Below, piece after piece: positions 1 through 11,867 of a DNA stretch of 64,000 bases. The first letter of the stretch is position 1. Every line of letters starts with the position of its first letter. The notes under the pieces were generated by a model, which searched no databases, was not told the DNA's origin, and worked only from the letters and a program-made list of their open reading frames with translations. The DNA lies in NCBI GenBank assembly GCA_016647705.1, contig CM028334.1:8341546-8405545 (forward strand). Reading direction: 5' to 3'. Position numbers and translations under genes: made by a program. Source of the stretch: Eucommia ulmoides (lineage: Eukaryota; Streptophyta; Magnoliopsida; Garryales; Eucommiaceae).

Positions 1-614
1 TGTCGTATATGGTGTTTTGTTGTATATGGTGATTAGGATGAGTACATTTATACATATTCTTTTATACTGGATTGGTATGTTCTGATTTCATTATATTGTA
101 CTGTTAGTTGAATTATTCTGGTTGATTTTCATTATTTAGTTGGGATGCTATATATATATATGTATGTATATAAACGTTGATTTTGTGGTGACAGGAAAAA
201 GGTGTTTTCCTTGTGGTATGAGACATTTATATATTATGAGATTTTTATTTGATATGTGATATTTATATATTTTATGTTTGATTCATCTAAAATGTTTTTT
301 ATTAAGAAGACAGTACACTCGCAGGTACAGCAGCTAGGAGTTGGTCCTCTACTGGCACTAGGTAGAGTCCGGCGATGGTATACTATGACAGTATTTTGGG
401 AGAAGCTGTCTGAGGCGAATCTGTGAGAGCTTCATTGCTATTATAATTCAGGGACGGGTGTGTCCCCAGTTAGAGAGGATGTATATGGTCAGAAATTATG
501 GTTGTATATTTATGTATGCACTTTATCGTTTGCTAGTTCGTTTGACGTTCAGATGATGTCATGTCGATGTCACCCCGGCCCCAGGGTGATGGGTGTTCGA
601 GGTGAGGTGTGACA
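1..614 (+). repeat. Tekay-like LTR, 3' part, + orientation
   Basis: This is the end of a long terminal repeat of a Gypsy element, cut by the window start. It ends in GTGTGACA at 614, the mirror of the TGTCACAC that opens the - oriented LTR at 13185. It shares with that LTR the order of several blocks read in reverse: a GAAGACAGTACACTCGC motif (306-322), a stretch around GGAGTTGGTCCTC (about 336), and a GGACGGGTGTGTCC stretch (about 452). No PBS follows it in + orientation, so it is either a 3' LTR or a solo LTR. Confidence 0.65.
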
Positions 615-883
615 CACCTACTAATTGCCAACAAGATAAATAACAATGCACGATACCAATGTACTATCTAATGCAATGCAATAACTATCACTCACATCCC
701 GAACCCACCTATCGACACCCTATCTCTTGTTCCACTACTGGCTCGACACCACCTATCGACATCCTATCTCATGGTCCACCACTGGCTCGACACCACCTAT
801 CGACATCCTATCTTATGGTCCACCACTGGCTCGACAAACTGACATGTCTACAGAACCTATAACCTAAGCTCTAATACCACAAA
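615..883 (-). mobile_element. Gypsy 5' leader fragment with PBS and 45-bp tandem repeat
   Basis: Read on the - strand this is the untranslated leader just inside a 5' LTR. GCTCTAATACCA at 868-879 is the reverse complement of a PBS for initiator-Met tRNA with one mismatch. The stretch before it (CTACAGAACCTATAACCTA) recurs beside the PBS of two other elements (near 21020 and 48150). Positions about 708-835 hold three 45-bp copies of a unit containing ACCACCTATCGACATCC. The leader is cut at 614/615 by the + oriented LTR; no gag follows. Confidence 0.65.
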
Positions 884-1710
884 AGTTATACCCCACCCCC
901 GTCACCCGTCACCTGAGGCCGGGTGTGACGTCGACCTAACGCTACCTGAACAATCCACGAATATCCATACATACATATATACGTACACACTCGTGCTACT
1001 GTAATTTTTTTTCCCAACAATATATATATATGACTACCTGTTCCAAAAATTTGGGCATAAATCGGTCCCAAATATTTGCAACCAAAAACACAAAAAATAC
1101 ATTAACCTTCCACGGTTCACCTCCGACCGGCTCATTTCCAGAAAGACACTACCTCCAGACTTTATCTAGTGTCAGTAGTGGACCAACTCCTAGCCGCAAT
1201 ACCTGAAACTATTTTTTTTTATCGGTGTACTGTTCTCATAATAATAATAAAAAAAATTAATGGATCAAGCACAAATGTTAAATACCACCTTTCAAAATAT
1301 AATATTTTATAGTCACATACCCAGTTGAAAATCCAATTCCACTGTCACCAATAAAATGAAATACTATAAAGATAATACCGTACATCGCATACCATATTTG
1401 AAACCAAATCACAACTGTCACCAAGATAAAGAAATAATACATTGAAAATACCCAAAACAAATATTTTAAGTTAACCAATCCAAACATTTTAAATCAGCCA
1501 GTTCAAATATTTTAAATCAACCCGTCCAAGTATTTTAAACCAACCAGTCCAAACATTTCCAACATCATATAAAATACTTCCCACATCCTCTCCTACTAGC
1601 CATAGGGTCGTTTTTACCTCACGATCGGGAGTTGCAATGGTACCGTACCACCCATAGGATTTACACTCCTGACAGGTCAAACCACCCTACAAGACTTTGC
1701 CTAGTAGGTA

Positions 1711-2150
1711 ATCCACATCTCACAGGATATATCCTCCTAACGAGAAGAAAATCCACATCTCGTAGGTCATACCTACCTAACGAGAAGAAAATCCACATCT
1801 CGTAGGTCATACCCGCCTAACGAGAAGAAAACCCATATCTCGTAGGTCATACCCGCCTAACGAGAAGAAAATCCACATCTCGTAGGTCATACCCGCCTAA
1901 TGAGAAGAAAGTCCACATCTCGTAGGTCATACTGCCTAACGAGAAGAAAATCCACATCTCGTAGGTCATACTCGCCTAATGAGAAAAGCCCACATCTCGT
2001 AGGTCATATCCGCCTAACGAGATGAAAATCTACATCTCGTAAGTCATACCTACCTAACAAGAAGAAAATGCACATCTCGTAGATCATACCCACCTAACGA
2101 GAAGAAAATCCATATTTCGTAGGTCATACCCACCTAACGAAAAGAAACTA
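1711..2150. repeat. 40-bp minisatellite inside LTR, about 11 copies
   Basis: The unit contains CGAGAAGAAAATCCACATCT followed by CGTAGGTCATACCCGCCTAA. Successive copies start every 38-40 bp (for example 1761, 1801, 1841, 1881, 1921). Copies differ by point changes and small deletions. It lies directly beside the conserved LTR block at 1593-1658. Confidence 0.9.
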
Positions 2151-2859
2151 TGGTATAGTTGGACCAACCATCACTCTCCACCTTAGAAACAGACTTAATC
2201 CAAAAATCATTTTTCTGTCTTTAAAACCGACTTGATCCATATAAGTTGCAAAAATCGTCCATTTAAAATAAGCACATTTCTACAATTTATACGAAAATAA
2301 GATTTGTAATTTACATAGAAGACAGTACACTCGCCTCGATTTTTGCACTACAAAACTATCACTGTCCAAAATCTTACCGGGACGCTGGTGCCTGCGAACC
2401 TAATAGAGATAGGACCTAAATTAATATTTTATTTAAAACAACCTTAATATGAAATGCATGGCCCCTAAAATACACAATTTCCTATTTTCCCAAATTTAAT
2501 TATGCAAAATTGTTATTTTATCCGTTTCGCTACGTTAATATTCACTATACCAATTTATTTAGATTAGTGATTAATAAAATATTATTAAGATTACGAGAAT
2601 TACTATTACGATCGTGAAACTTTTTAATGCTAACAATTTAATTTAATAATAACCGATTGAAATTTTTACCTGTTCCAAATCGCCCACCGGCTGAGGAATT
2701 GATTTTTGGTTTTTGCCTTTTATTTGATTTTTTTTTTCTTTTCTTTTTTTTCCTTTCCTGTTTGTTGTTCCGGATGTTGAGCGTCATTGCCATGGCGACG
2801 ATTCTCACCGCCACGGCGAGCTACTTCTCTCTCTCTCCTGTTTTCAAAACTCTATTTCA

Positions 2860-3535
2860 GTTTGAGTTCTCGCCGCTGCCAACACCTGCTCTGATCACGC
2901 CCACACTACCGACAACACACCACCGAACTAATGACCACTGTCGACGACGACACACACATACCCACATGAAATTGTTGACGACCGTCGAAAGGACAACCAA
3001 AGAGTCACACCCACTATGACCGGACTGAACATCGAGATCCACCGGCGACAAACTGAACGACGGCACACACACACACACAAACGCAGTTGACGGCAAAAAG
3101 AACACATACTCCAATCACTTCTACCGCCGGTAAGACAGGACACCTCCACACACACCTGCTATTGACAAACAGAGCACACAGTCACACACACACACGGACA
3201 CACGCATATGATCATCATCGTCAAAACATACCCACACACACAGTTGAACACAACACACATACACAAAATCACAGAACACACACACACGCACAACGTCGAT
3301 GACACCGTCGGACCGAACAACAAACACACACACACACACACAGACACACACACACACGACAGCGGTAACACTCACACGCACACAACTGTCCGACGAACAA
3401 TAACGATCACACACACACACTAGCACTGAACGGACACCCACCGATCGAACACACCGTCGAACAAAATAGACAAACACCCCACCGGCCGACGACACACCAC
3501 CACCGATCCTCTCTCTCTTCTCTATTTTTTTTTTT
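2860..3535. repeat. CA-rich low-complexity tract inside LTR
   Basis: Short (CA)n runs are mixed with CGACGG/CCGGCGA-type words, ending in a CTCTCTC and poly-T stretch. The same kind of tract occurs at matching places in the LTRs at 13185 (14930-15570), 42990 (43880-44750) and 48206 (49090-49910). Open frames across it on both strands are products of the repeat rather than genes. Confidence 0.75.
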
Positions 3536-3889
3536 TTTTTTGATTTCTTCTTTTTTAAGGTTTTGGATTACAATCTGCATGGATGTTTATATACGCATGA
3601 TCCTAGTGGATTAGTTTTGATCCTCCTCATGCCACGTTGATCGGATCTTCCCTCATCTTCTTTCTATATATATATATATATAATTTTCTTTTTCCAAATT
3701 ACATTATCATCCCCTAAATTCTTTAAATTGTCATTTAAATCCCAAAATTTAAAATGAATATTTCTAAAATTGCTAATTGACCCCCAAACTTTTAATTTAA
3801 ATTAGTAAATGACACATGTCACCCTGTATTTTTCTAAATGCTCTAAAATACAACTAAAATTATGTACGTACTGAAATTTGGGTCTTACA

Positions 3890-4264
3890 TAATTGTTGGG
3901 CTTGGGCTTTTGGGCCTATTTGGCGAAGTCCACGGGCCTCTACCAGGCCTGTAATGGTGAGTTAGTGGAGGAGGGTGGAGATCCATGGAGTCTGGATGCC
4001 AAACGAGCTGGAATGGGCTGCCAGTTGAGGTAAATGACTCCCTGAAGTTGGTCGTCTAGAGTATGGCGTAGAGCTTAGGACGACACGTCCCTACGAGGCA
4101 CATTTCTCCGCCCTGGGGGTAAATGAGATTCCAAGGAGAAACCGTGGTTGGCATATATTCCAGCATGCTACTCAAATTTCGAGATGCATCCGTGTCACTA
4201 CAAGGATGGACACGTGGCAAGGTCTCAGGTGCTAACTCAGTGGTGCTCGAAAATACCCTCATTA
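3890..4264 (-). repeat. Truncated 3' LTR of a Tat-like Gypsy element
   Basis: About 370 bp matches 11098-11465 in the same orientation, including GGGCTTTTGGGCC, CCACGGGCCTCT, GACACGTGGC and GTGCTAACTCAGTGG. On the - strand the LTR opens with TAATGAGGGTATTTTC. It is preceded by a PPT-like GGTCTAGGGGCAAC (reverse complement of 4265-4278). It is cut on the left at 3889/3890 by the Tekay-like LTR. Together with the gag and 5' LTR at 8930-11465 it marks one old element on -. Confidence 0.6.
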
Positions 4265-6090
4265 GTTGCCCCTAGACCTATACGAGAAACTCTTTTAGTC
4301 GGTATTTTTTCAATAGTTAACATTTTTTTGAGGAGCTAATTTGAAATAGGCTCCCATATAGTCAGGGTCCAAGGTCAGGTAGCACGGCGGGGCGACCCCG
4401 CTGCTACCCTCTTGATGAGTGAAACCTGAGTGGAGAATGTGTTGAGCACGTTAGGGCACTGCTTGCTTAGAACTCTAGTCGATACATTTAGAGAAGGCCC
4501 TCATCTGCACCCTACTGACCAGAGGTAGCACGATAGGGTGATGGGAGCAAAATAAGATGGCCAACTATAGCAGATGATGCGGAGCTTCTAGACAGCACCC
4601 ATGAATGACCCTTTTGGAGAAGGCACTACTGTACGACGTTTTTTGGAGAGTTAGACCCTACCAGCTAAGAGTAGCACGGCAGAGCGGTGCTCGCCAAACC
4701 TGATGGTACCGGCTACGGGGCATTGAGGGTAAACCCTTGGACGACGCCTTGGGGGAGGACCACTATGACGGCTATCTACTGTCTGTATTCTGATTTCTTC
4801 GCCGGCGCCGTGGGGATGAAGTTTTCAAAGACAAAGGACAATGCCACACACAAAGGCATTGGGCAGGGAGATGCTGAGGAGGACAATGCTAACGAGGGAG
4901 CCCCTGAGGAGGTCAAGATTGATGCTACTTCTCCTCGCAAGGAAGCCCTTTATAATGAGAGCACATAGAACTAAGCTCTGAACCGTCACTCCCTCAGCAC
5001 TTAGGATTTTGTAGACTCATTTTCACTTATTCCTATTTTCTACGCGCGAGCGTGTAAGCGTTTAGTTGGCATAGCCAAGGTACTTTAGAGTCTACTTCTT
5101 CCTCCCGACGTTTTTGCCAAGTTGCTTTCTGCTTGGTCCTATTTTCAGAGTTGTAAAATTTTGATTTTTCTAAAAAAAACTTATCGTCTCTACCTAGGAC
5201 CATAGGCCACTAGCCCCCAGTCCGGGACACGAGTTGATCGTAAGAAAATTGTGTTGTGGACTTAGGATGAGGGTTTCCAAGGTGCCTGGACCACTCAGTC
5301 CGCAAGGGCCCAACGCAGCGGTTGGTCCCTCGTTCTCCATAATCAGGCTCATTCAAGATCAGGTTATCTCCATTTAGTCCATGCAAGAGCATTATCCTCT
5401 TTAGAATGTTGGACTTATAGTCAACTGGTGGGGAGAGGTACGTAGCTGTAGGCCCTCAAATTCGATCAATGCCCCGCCCTTGGTGGATGACCTTGGTCTT
5501 TCCACGGGTACAGACTATTGACCTCCGAAGAGAGGGTCCGGTTGTCACCCTCAACATTGAGCACCGGGATGAGGCTTGTGGAGAGTCATCCACAATGCCT
5601 AGAGTCGGGATGTTGATCTAGAGAATCATCTGAGACTAAGAGGGTCGAAATGCCGTTGACGAGAATCACTCAAGACACCGGGAGTCGGGATGTTGATCTG
5701 GAGAATCATCCACAAGCTAGGGGGTCCATAATGTTATTTACTTGGAGGGAGCACAAGGCACATTGCATAAAACACATTCTTTATTTTGATAAACAAAACT
5801 GTAACACTTTGTATAAACTGGAAGTTATTCGCAAAAGTGGATCTTCCCTAAAGAAGTTGCACTTCAGCAGGTTAGCATTCTGTGGGTGCCTGAGCGACAC
5901 ACTTTCTTCTGTTTCAAGATCGTATGTGACCAGACGTGTGACCCTGGTGACTCTGTACGTTCTCAGAGTTGAATCCACCATAGATGGTGTTGATTTCACC
6001 ATCCACGCGCTGGTGATCATCTCTGGCCTCAGCCCTCCCAGGGGAATCGACGGTTGCAGTTTTCTCTTCTTCTCTGGGCCTGAGGCTCTC
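4265..6090. other. Decayed retroelement interior, no gene recognised
   Basis: This stretch lies between the 3' LTR fragment and the head-to-head LTR unit, so it is probably the remains of the interior of the Tat-like element. I see no polymerase motifs. Imperfect direct repeats built on GAGTCGGGATGTTGATCT and GAGAATCATCCACAA lie at about 5583-5725. Open frames at 4687-4968 (+) and at 5650-6123 (+) with its antisense partner at 5781-6179 (-) show no recognisable domain. Confidence 0.45.
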
Positions 6091-6455
6091 TGTAACAGTT
6101 GGGCCTCCCAGGTCGCCACGTGATTTCTCCTATAGAGAATTAAAACTAAAATTGAAATTAGTCGAGAATTTATATACATTATAAATTATCACGTAATCAA
6201 TAAGTAACTAAGATTGAAAATTCATATCAACTAATTAACAATCATAATATATATTCAGAATAGCTCATATAAATTATAATTGTCTTATAATTATCAACAT
6301 AAACTGTACGACTAATGAATTTCTAATATATTATGAATTATTAAGACATTACATGATTTATCAACTAATTGTTTGACCACTTGGTTCCCATATAACAACA
6401 TTAACTAATTATGAAATTCATAAAAGGGTCTCGCAATAGTCCACTTCAACAACTA

Positions 6456-6457
<2 letters not shown>

Positions 6458-6501
<44 letters not shown>
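6458..6501. repeat. (AAT)n followed by (ATT)n, self-complementary microsatellite
   Basis: About eight AAT/TAA units run directly into about seven ATT/TTA units, making a perfect potential hairpin of simple repeats within the left LTR half. Confidence 0.9.
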
Positions 6502-7245
6502 GACAATAGTAATTAATAATGTTATAAAGCACTGGAATTAGGCCCCACAATTATTACCAACATTTCATTTTAATAAATCAGATAAAAAAATTTCCAATGG
6601 TAAAATAATAAATACAATTTTTACAAATTTAATATAAATCGGAATAAAATTTCTAGCCTCGCACTATTTTCAAATACATTCGAAAATAACAAAAATCTTA
6701 ATTTTCATTTGGGAATTAATCTCAATAATTAATATCAATTTATCGCGTCGATTTTACAATGGTAAATATTAACTATAATTATTACAAATAGAAATTCTAA
6801 TATAATTCTCGGTCCAATTTCGCTCTCGTCAACCCTATAATCAAAACTATGGGGTTGTGAGCCAATACTTAGTAGAATTTCAACCCCTCTAATACATGTA
6901 TTTAATTAATACGACAAATAAAACACGTTGACATGATTTTCACATAATTTTCACGTAATCATAATTATTTTACAGAAATTGACAGCTATAATTCGATAAT
7001 AATAATAACGAAAATCACAAAATAAAAAAATTAAATACATATATTAAAAAAGTTAGAAATTCTATCTGAAATCTGAAGTCGAAATCTGAACCAAAATATA
7101 TATATATATATATATATTTGGTCGCTAAAAATCATCCAAAGTATACATTTTCTGTACTCTTATTTATCGTTATTAATGTTATTCACACTTATTCATTTGA
7201 GGTAACTAAAATTTTGAGATGAAATTTCTTTTAGGTAAGAAGAAT

Positions 7246-8929
7246 TGTAAAGTCTAGTTCTTACGCATGCATATTTCAAGTTGTATTTTAGAACATTTAG
7301 AAAAATGATAGGGTACCTTGTGCTATTTAATAATTACTTTTAAAAAAAAATTAAGGGCTACTTGGATGTTGAAAATGTTGAATTTAAAAATTTTATGGAT
7401 TAATATGTTAATTTTAATTTTGATTTTTAAAAGTTTTGGGATATAATTAATATTTTCCTTATTTCAAGAGGGTAATAAATAAAAATAAATAAGGAAACAT
7501 ACAAACACCACATATATGTTTATATATGTGTGTGATATCACATGTGTCCAAACACCAAAAAGAAAAAAGGAGGGAGGGGAGGGAAAGAGGTGAGGCGGTG
7601 GACTTTTTCTCAATTTCGCATATATATATTAGATTAATATTTAAATTTTGTAAAAATCAATTTAATGTAAAATTTTAAATTTTATTAAAATGGTAATTTC
7701 GTTGACTAATAAAAATTTTAACAGTCGATTAATATTTTTTGTAGTCGTTGTTATAATAATTTATGTATAGTCAATATTAACTTGAGAAATTAGGCGTCAA
7801 ATTTAGGAACAGAAAGTAGTGCATTTTAGAGTCACGCATTGCATATTATATTTATTTTAAATGAATTCTTAGTTTAAGCCCTTTGGTTGTTAGGTTCACA
7901 AGCAACGCCGACCATGTCTGCGTTACGACGATAGCGTATTTAATAGTGCAAAAATCGAGGTGAGTGTATTGTCTTCTATGTAAATAGTCAAATTATATTT
8001 TCGTACTAAAATGTAGAATTTTTTTTTATTAAAACGGATTATTTTATAACGTATGCGGATCAAGTAAATTTTTAAATATGGAAAGTGGTTTTTATTATTC
8101 GACTATGCCATAGTGTGATCCCGACAGAAGGGCATGTCTTGCGGGATGTTGTTGGTCCTAACAGGAGGGTATGTCCTGTAGGACGATATGTTGTGACCTG
8201 ACCGGACGGCAAGTCCTGCAGGTGGTTGATATCTGTTGTTGTTATTGTTGTTGACGATGATGATTATCATCATGATATGGTGGCTTACACCACTTGTTGG
8301 ATCCTACCATTGGAGATATTAAATGGCTCAGATACTGATAGCCACCTTAGATGACACAATTGTACAAGTTACGGTATTGTCATAACTCCTGATCGTGAGG
8401 TGAAACGATTTTATGGTTAGTAGGAAAATATGAATGCGTTATTTTATTATATATCAAATTATTTGACTGGTTGATTTAAATGCATGATTTTATTGTGATA
8501 GTAGCAGTGAAATTTTATTCTAGCTTGGTGTGCGATTATATTATAGTATATTTTGAAAGGTGGTATTTGATAATTATACTTGATCCATAAATTATTATTT
8601 TTATATTATGAAGACAATACACCGATAAAATATATAGTTTCAGGTACCTCAGTTAGAGATGGGTCCACTACTAGTGCTAGATAGGATCAGGGGGTGATGT
8701 TGCTTTTGAGGCAGTCAAGGTAGGTGTTAATATCGAAAGATTGAATTTTGTAGTTTTCCTAAGAAATAGTTGATTTTATACAATGATTAAATTTTGTTTT
8801 GGAAATATATATTATTATTAAATTTATTACAGTAGCACAGTAGAAATGTGATGGTGGAGTAATTTGTCTTTTGACTTTATTACTCCTTGGGAGAAACCTT
8901 GTGATGACCCTAGAAAACTGAGTCGTTAC
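7246..8929 (+). repeat. Tekay-like LTR, + orientation, with PPT
   Basis: TGTAAAGTCTAG at 7246 follows the tract GAAATTTCTTTTAGGTAAG, which matches the PPT region of other elements (GAAATTTCTTTTAGGGGG on - at 45012-45040). The start aligns with the U3 end of the LTR at 884-3889, sharing GTTGTATTTTAGA and CATTTAGAAAAAT. The conserved block appears at about 8368-8424 and a three-unit minisatellite at 8118-8232. The end is GTCGTTACA. Confidence 0.65.
8118..8232. repeat. Three imperfect copies of a 38-40 bp unit
   Basis: Each copy carries GACAG(A/G)AGGG(C/T)ATGTC(C/T)TG(C/T)GGGA or a close variant. The position beside the conserved block matches the minisatellites in the other LTRs, but the unit is different. 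Confidence 0.65.
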
Positions 8930-10605
8930 ACTCTCCCTGTGGTTCATCCCCATTAAACTGTTCTTGATTTTCTCTCTGGACATAGTTCCCGAGATAGCCT
9001 CTTTAGATGAGAGCTTCAATCTCCTGCTGAAGTTGGAAGTAGTTCTCTGTAGAGTGGTCTTGGTCTGGGTGGAACTCACAGTACTTGGTCATCGACCTCC
9101 CAATCGGCTTTCCTCTCAGGGGCGACGAAGGAGGAAAAAAGTTCTGCCCTGAGTTTTCCATGAAGATGGCGGCCACCGAGGTCGTGAGTAGAGTGAACTT
9201 TGGTTGGTGACGCTTTGGAGAAAGAAGTGGCCTCTTGTCTCTAGGTAGGGGTCTGAACCTCCCTTCAGTTTGCAATCTTCTCGAGCCTTGGAATTAATTT
9301 GAACCTCCATTCCTCGGCCCCTTTTGCTTGTTCACCCATTCCCTCTCTTCTAGCTACAACATGTATATCAACACTATGAAACCTAGTCCTACGATCCAGA
9401 ACTTGATCAAGAGTGAGAGCAGGGTTGGAGTAAAGGGCATACGACAACCTTTAATGCCGAAAGCACGTCAACAAAGGCATTCAGTGCTATACTCTCAGGA
9501 AGGTTGTCGTATGCATTTGCTTCTCGGTTGAAGCGCTCAACGTAGTCTCCTAAATATTTAGTGGGCTCCTGCCGAAAAGTGAAGATATGAGATAGTCTTT
9601 GGCCTCCGCCGAAAGTAGCTGAAATGAGCCAAGAACAACTGCTCAAGCTCCTTGAAGTTGGAAATGGATACTGGCCTCAAACTCTGGAAGCACATCCTTG
9701 CTAAACCTGTGATGGGGATAGGAAAGGCTCTACACCGCAAAGCTACAGAGGCCACTTATATGTCCATATAAGACTTGAACATAGATGAGTGGGCAACGGG
9801 ATCTAACATCCCATCATATGGACTCATCTGAGGGTGAGTGAAGTACCTTGGCGCTATTTCTTTTAGGACTTCATCCACAAAAAGATACCTCACCTCCATT
9901 ATAGCACTCGGTCCTATTAGACCTCCTTTCACCTCTTGAAGGTAGGCTTCCATGTTAACCAGGCAGCGCTCCACAACCTCTCCTGCTCAGGGATCCCCTT
10001 GTACATGACTGCCCGTAGCTCGGGCCGAAATGTGACGAGAGAAAAGTGAGTAGGAAACAACCTCACTTTCATACCAACCTCTAAGATCAGACCTAGCTGG
10101 CTGATAAAAAGCTCGACCATTATGGGACACTGATAGGTTTTTTGGCACAAATTCAAGTGACAGAGGAGGTCGAGGTCTCTACATTACAGGGGAGGCCCTT
10201 TTTTATCCCGCAAACTCAGGATTGAGAGGTAGGGGGCAACCCTCAGGCACCTGCCCATTTGAAGTAGTCACAAGAACATCGTTGTCTTAAGGTAGCTCCT
10301 TGGGCGGTACGATCTGGAGAGATGGTCTTCCTTGAATAGGAGGCAGCCGCAAGTGGTCGAGGATGAGCTGTACACATGACTTGAACTCAATCATTTGGCA
10401 TTCAAGAAGATCAACTTGGTATGCCTTTATGGCTCCCGAGGTTTGTCCCGTAGCCCCAAGTGGCGGAGTGGACGGTCTTGCCTGGTCTTGGGGTGGCATT
10501 TATCCTCGTTGGTAGGAGTTGAAGAAGGTATGCCCTTGGAGTTCTTGACATGTCTTCTCTTTCTTCTATTCTGGGTTTGTCTTTCCGATCAGACCTTACG
10601 ATCAT
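8930..10605 (-). pseudogene. Decayed Gypsy (Tat-like) gag
   Basis: Read on -, pieces in shifting frames resemble the gag of plant Tat-type Gypsy elements. These are a proline-rich N-terminus (about 10287-10499); a helical core with the retrotransposon-gag pattern around FKELEQLFLAHF (9560-9755) and YVERFNREANAYDN (9407-9646); and a C-terminal stretch with YCEFHPDQDHSTENYFQL (9003-9150), a common motif before the gag zinc finger. Frame changes between pieces show it is dead. The 3' side is cut at 8929/8930 by the inserted LTR unit. No protease or polymerase follows. Confidence 0.7.
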
Positions 10606-10683
10606 TTAGGCTCAACTGAGTAAAGAGCAACGATCAGGATAAGGCTTTTTGTATGGTTCTTATAGATTGTGCCAAACTACTGG

Positions 10684-11465
10684 TGTATAAAAATGGTACA
10701 CACCTCGAGTATGGTCCAATCAGATGATAGGTGGGTCTTTTTGCTGAGGTGGAGTCGATGATTAAGAATTCTTCATGTAAACTGTATTGGATCCTCGGAG
10801 CATTGACCTGCTATGCCTAGAGTCCTACTCCTCAGGGAAAGGTATATGCAGAAGGCTAAGACCAAGATTTGTCCTGGTGAAGCCCCTACGGCGCAAGAAT
10901 AAGATCTCAAAGAGAAAAGGTATAGAAATGCAATGAGTAAGTGAACTCAATGCATGCGTGTAATAAAGTGTACATTGGGCTTATATAGCCCCTGGTATAT
11001 ATAGGCGTTGGAGGCAATTAAGCAGGCTTAAACATGATTAATTAGATAAAACCACGTGTTTAGTTAATAATTCGGGGTGTTTAGGAGAAAATCGTTGGAT
11101 TTAGGCTTTTGGGCCCATTTAGTAAAGCCCACGGGCCTCTGTCAGGCCTGTGATGGTGAGCTGGTGGAAGATGGTGGAGATCCATAGAGTGTTGTAGGAG
11201 AAACGAGATGGAATAGGGTGTCGGTCAATGTGAATAAATGAGTCCTTGAAGTTGGTCATCTAGGGCACGCAGACCTCAGGACAGCACATCCCTACGGGGC
11301 ACCTTGCTTCGCCTTGGGCGTAAATGAGATTCCAGGGAGGAACTATGATCGGCGTATGTTCTAACATGGCGCACAAATTCCAGAATGCGTCCATGTCACT
11401 ACGAGGATAGACACGTGGCTGGGTATTAGGTGCTAACTCAGTGGTACCAGAAAATACTCTCATCA
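10684..11465 (-). repeat. 5' LTR of the Tat-like Gypsy element
   Basis: On - the LTR opens with TGATGAGAGTATTTTCTGG (ending at 11465). It carries a likely TATA region (CCTATATATACC and CTATATAAGCCC, reverse of about 10979-11003). It leads into the gag to its left. The right 370 bp match 3890-4264. The left edge is uncertain because I do not recognise the PBS. Confidence 0.55.
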
Positions 11466-11555
11466 AGAATCACATTTGATAACGATATTATTGTTAAATT
11501 GTTTCCTCAACAATTTTTTTTTCTTTAAATGTATGATAATAAATATCAAATGACA

Positions 11556-11591
<36 letters not shown>

Positions 11592-11867
11592 ATTAATTAA
11601 ACATAGATATCTAAAAATATTGACATATTAAATATAAACACCATACATATTTTACAATAGATGTCTAATTTGATTAAATGTGATTTTTGGCAGCAAAAAT
11701 ACATGTTCCCTCTATATACTAAAAATTATAATCCGATTTAAATTTATGCATGTTTTCAAAACTTAAAGTATAAATAATCAATATACAATAAACAAATAAA
11801 AAAGGGAAAAAAAACAGTGGTTACCGAGAAGTCCTCATAAGAGGACAAAACTACCAAAAACACATTT
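11466..11867. other. AT-rich spacer with A29 tract
   Basis: No gene is visible. A pure A run lies at about 11562-11590, followed by AT-rich sequence up to the 3' end of the LINE on -. Confidence 0.6.

Larger units (their letters stand above)
884..3889 (-). repeat. Tekay-like 5' LTR (about 3.0 kb), - orientation
   Basis: The U5 end starts right after the PBS at 884 (AGTTATACCCCACC, a worn TGTCACACCCCACC) and the U3 end is CTTACA at 3889. It parallels the 2.9-kb LTR at 13185-16059 throughout: a conserved block at about 1593-1658, a minisatellite at 1711-2150, a GAAGACAGTACACTCGC motif at 2319-2335, a CT-rich then CA-rich tract at 2700-3530, and an AT-rich U3 end. Long LTRs of this size are usual for Del/Tekay chromoviruses. 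No intact internal region is attached except the short leader on its left. Confidence 0.7.
6091..8929. mobile_element. Head-to-head (inverted) LTR unit with 5-bp TSD
   Basis: The unit begins TGTAACAG at 6091 and ends CGTTACA at 8929, and both sides are flanked by CTCTC (6086-6090 and 8930-8934). The left part (6091 to about 7100) aligns with the U5 side of the - oriented LTR at 42990, for example TTTCTCCTATA(A/G)AGAATT and the GGGGTTGTGAG/AACCCC(T)CTAATACATG stretch. The right part (7246-8929) is a + oriented LTR preceded by a PPT (7217-7245). Both outer ends are therefore U5 ends. The unit sits inside the Tat-like element, near its gag. Confidence 0.65.

Noticed and set aside
1711..2150. CRISPR-like regular repeats
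   Set aside because: The copies are adjacent with no unique spacers, and the context is a plant LTR.
3121..3495. Long open frames on both strands over the CA-rich tract
   Set aside because: They are made of Val/Cys or Thr/His repeats from (CA)n runs and lie inside an LTR; no domain or codon pattern supports a gene.
5650..6123. 157-residue + frame, with a 132-residue antisense partner
   Set aside because: No recognisable domain, and the end runs into the head-to-head LTR unit; kept only as part of the decayed interior.
11562..11590. A29 run as the tail of a retrogene
   Set aside because: No gene-like sequence precedes it on +, and the LINE next to it ends separately on -.
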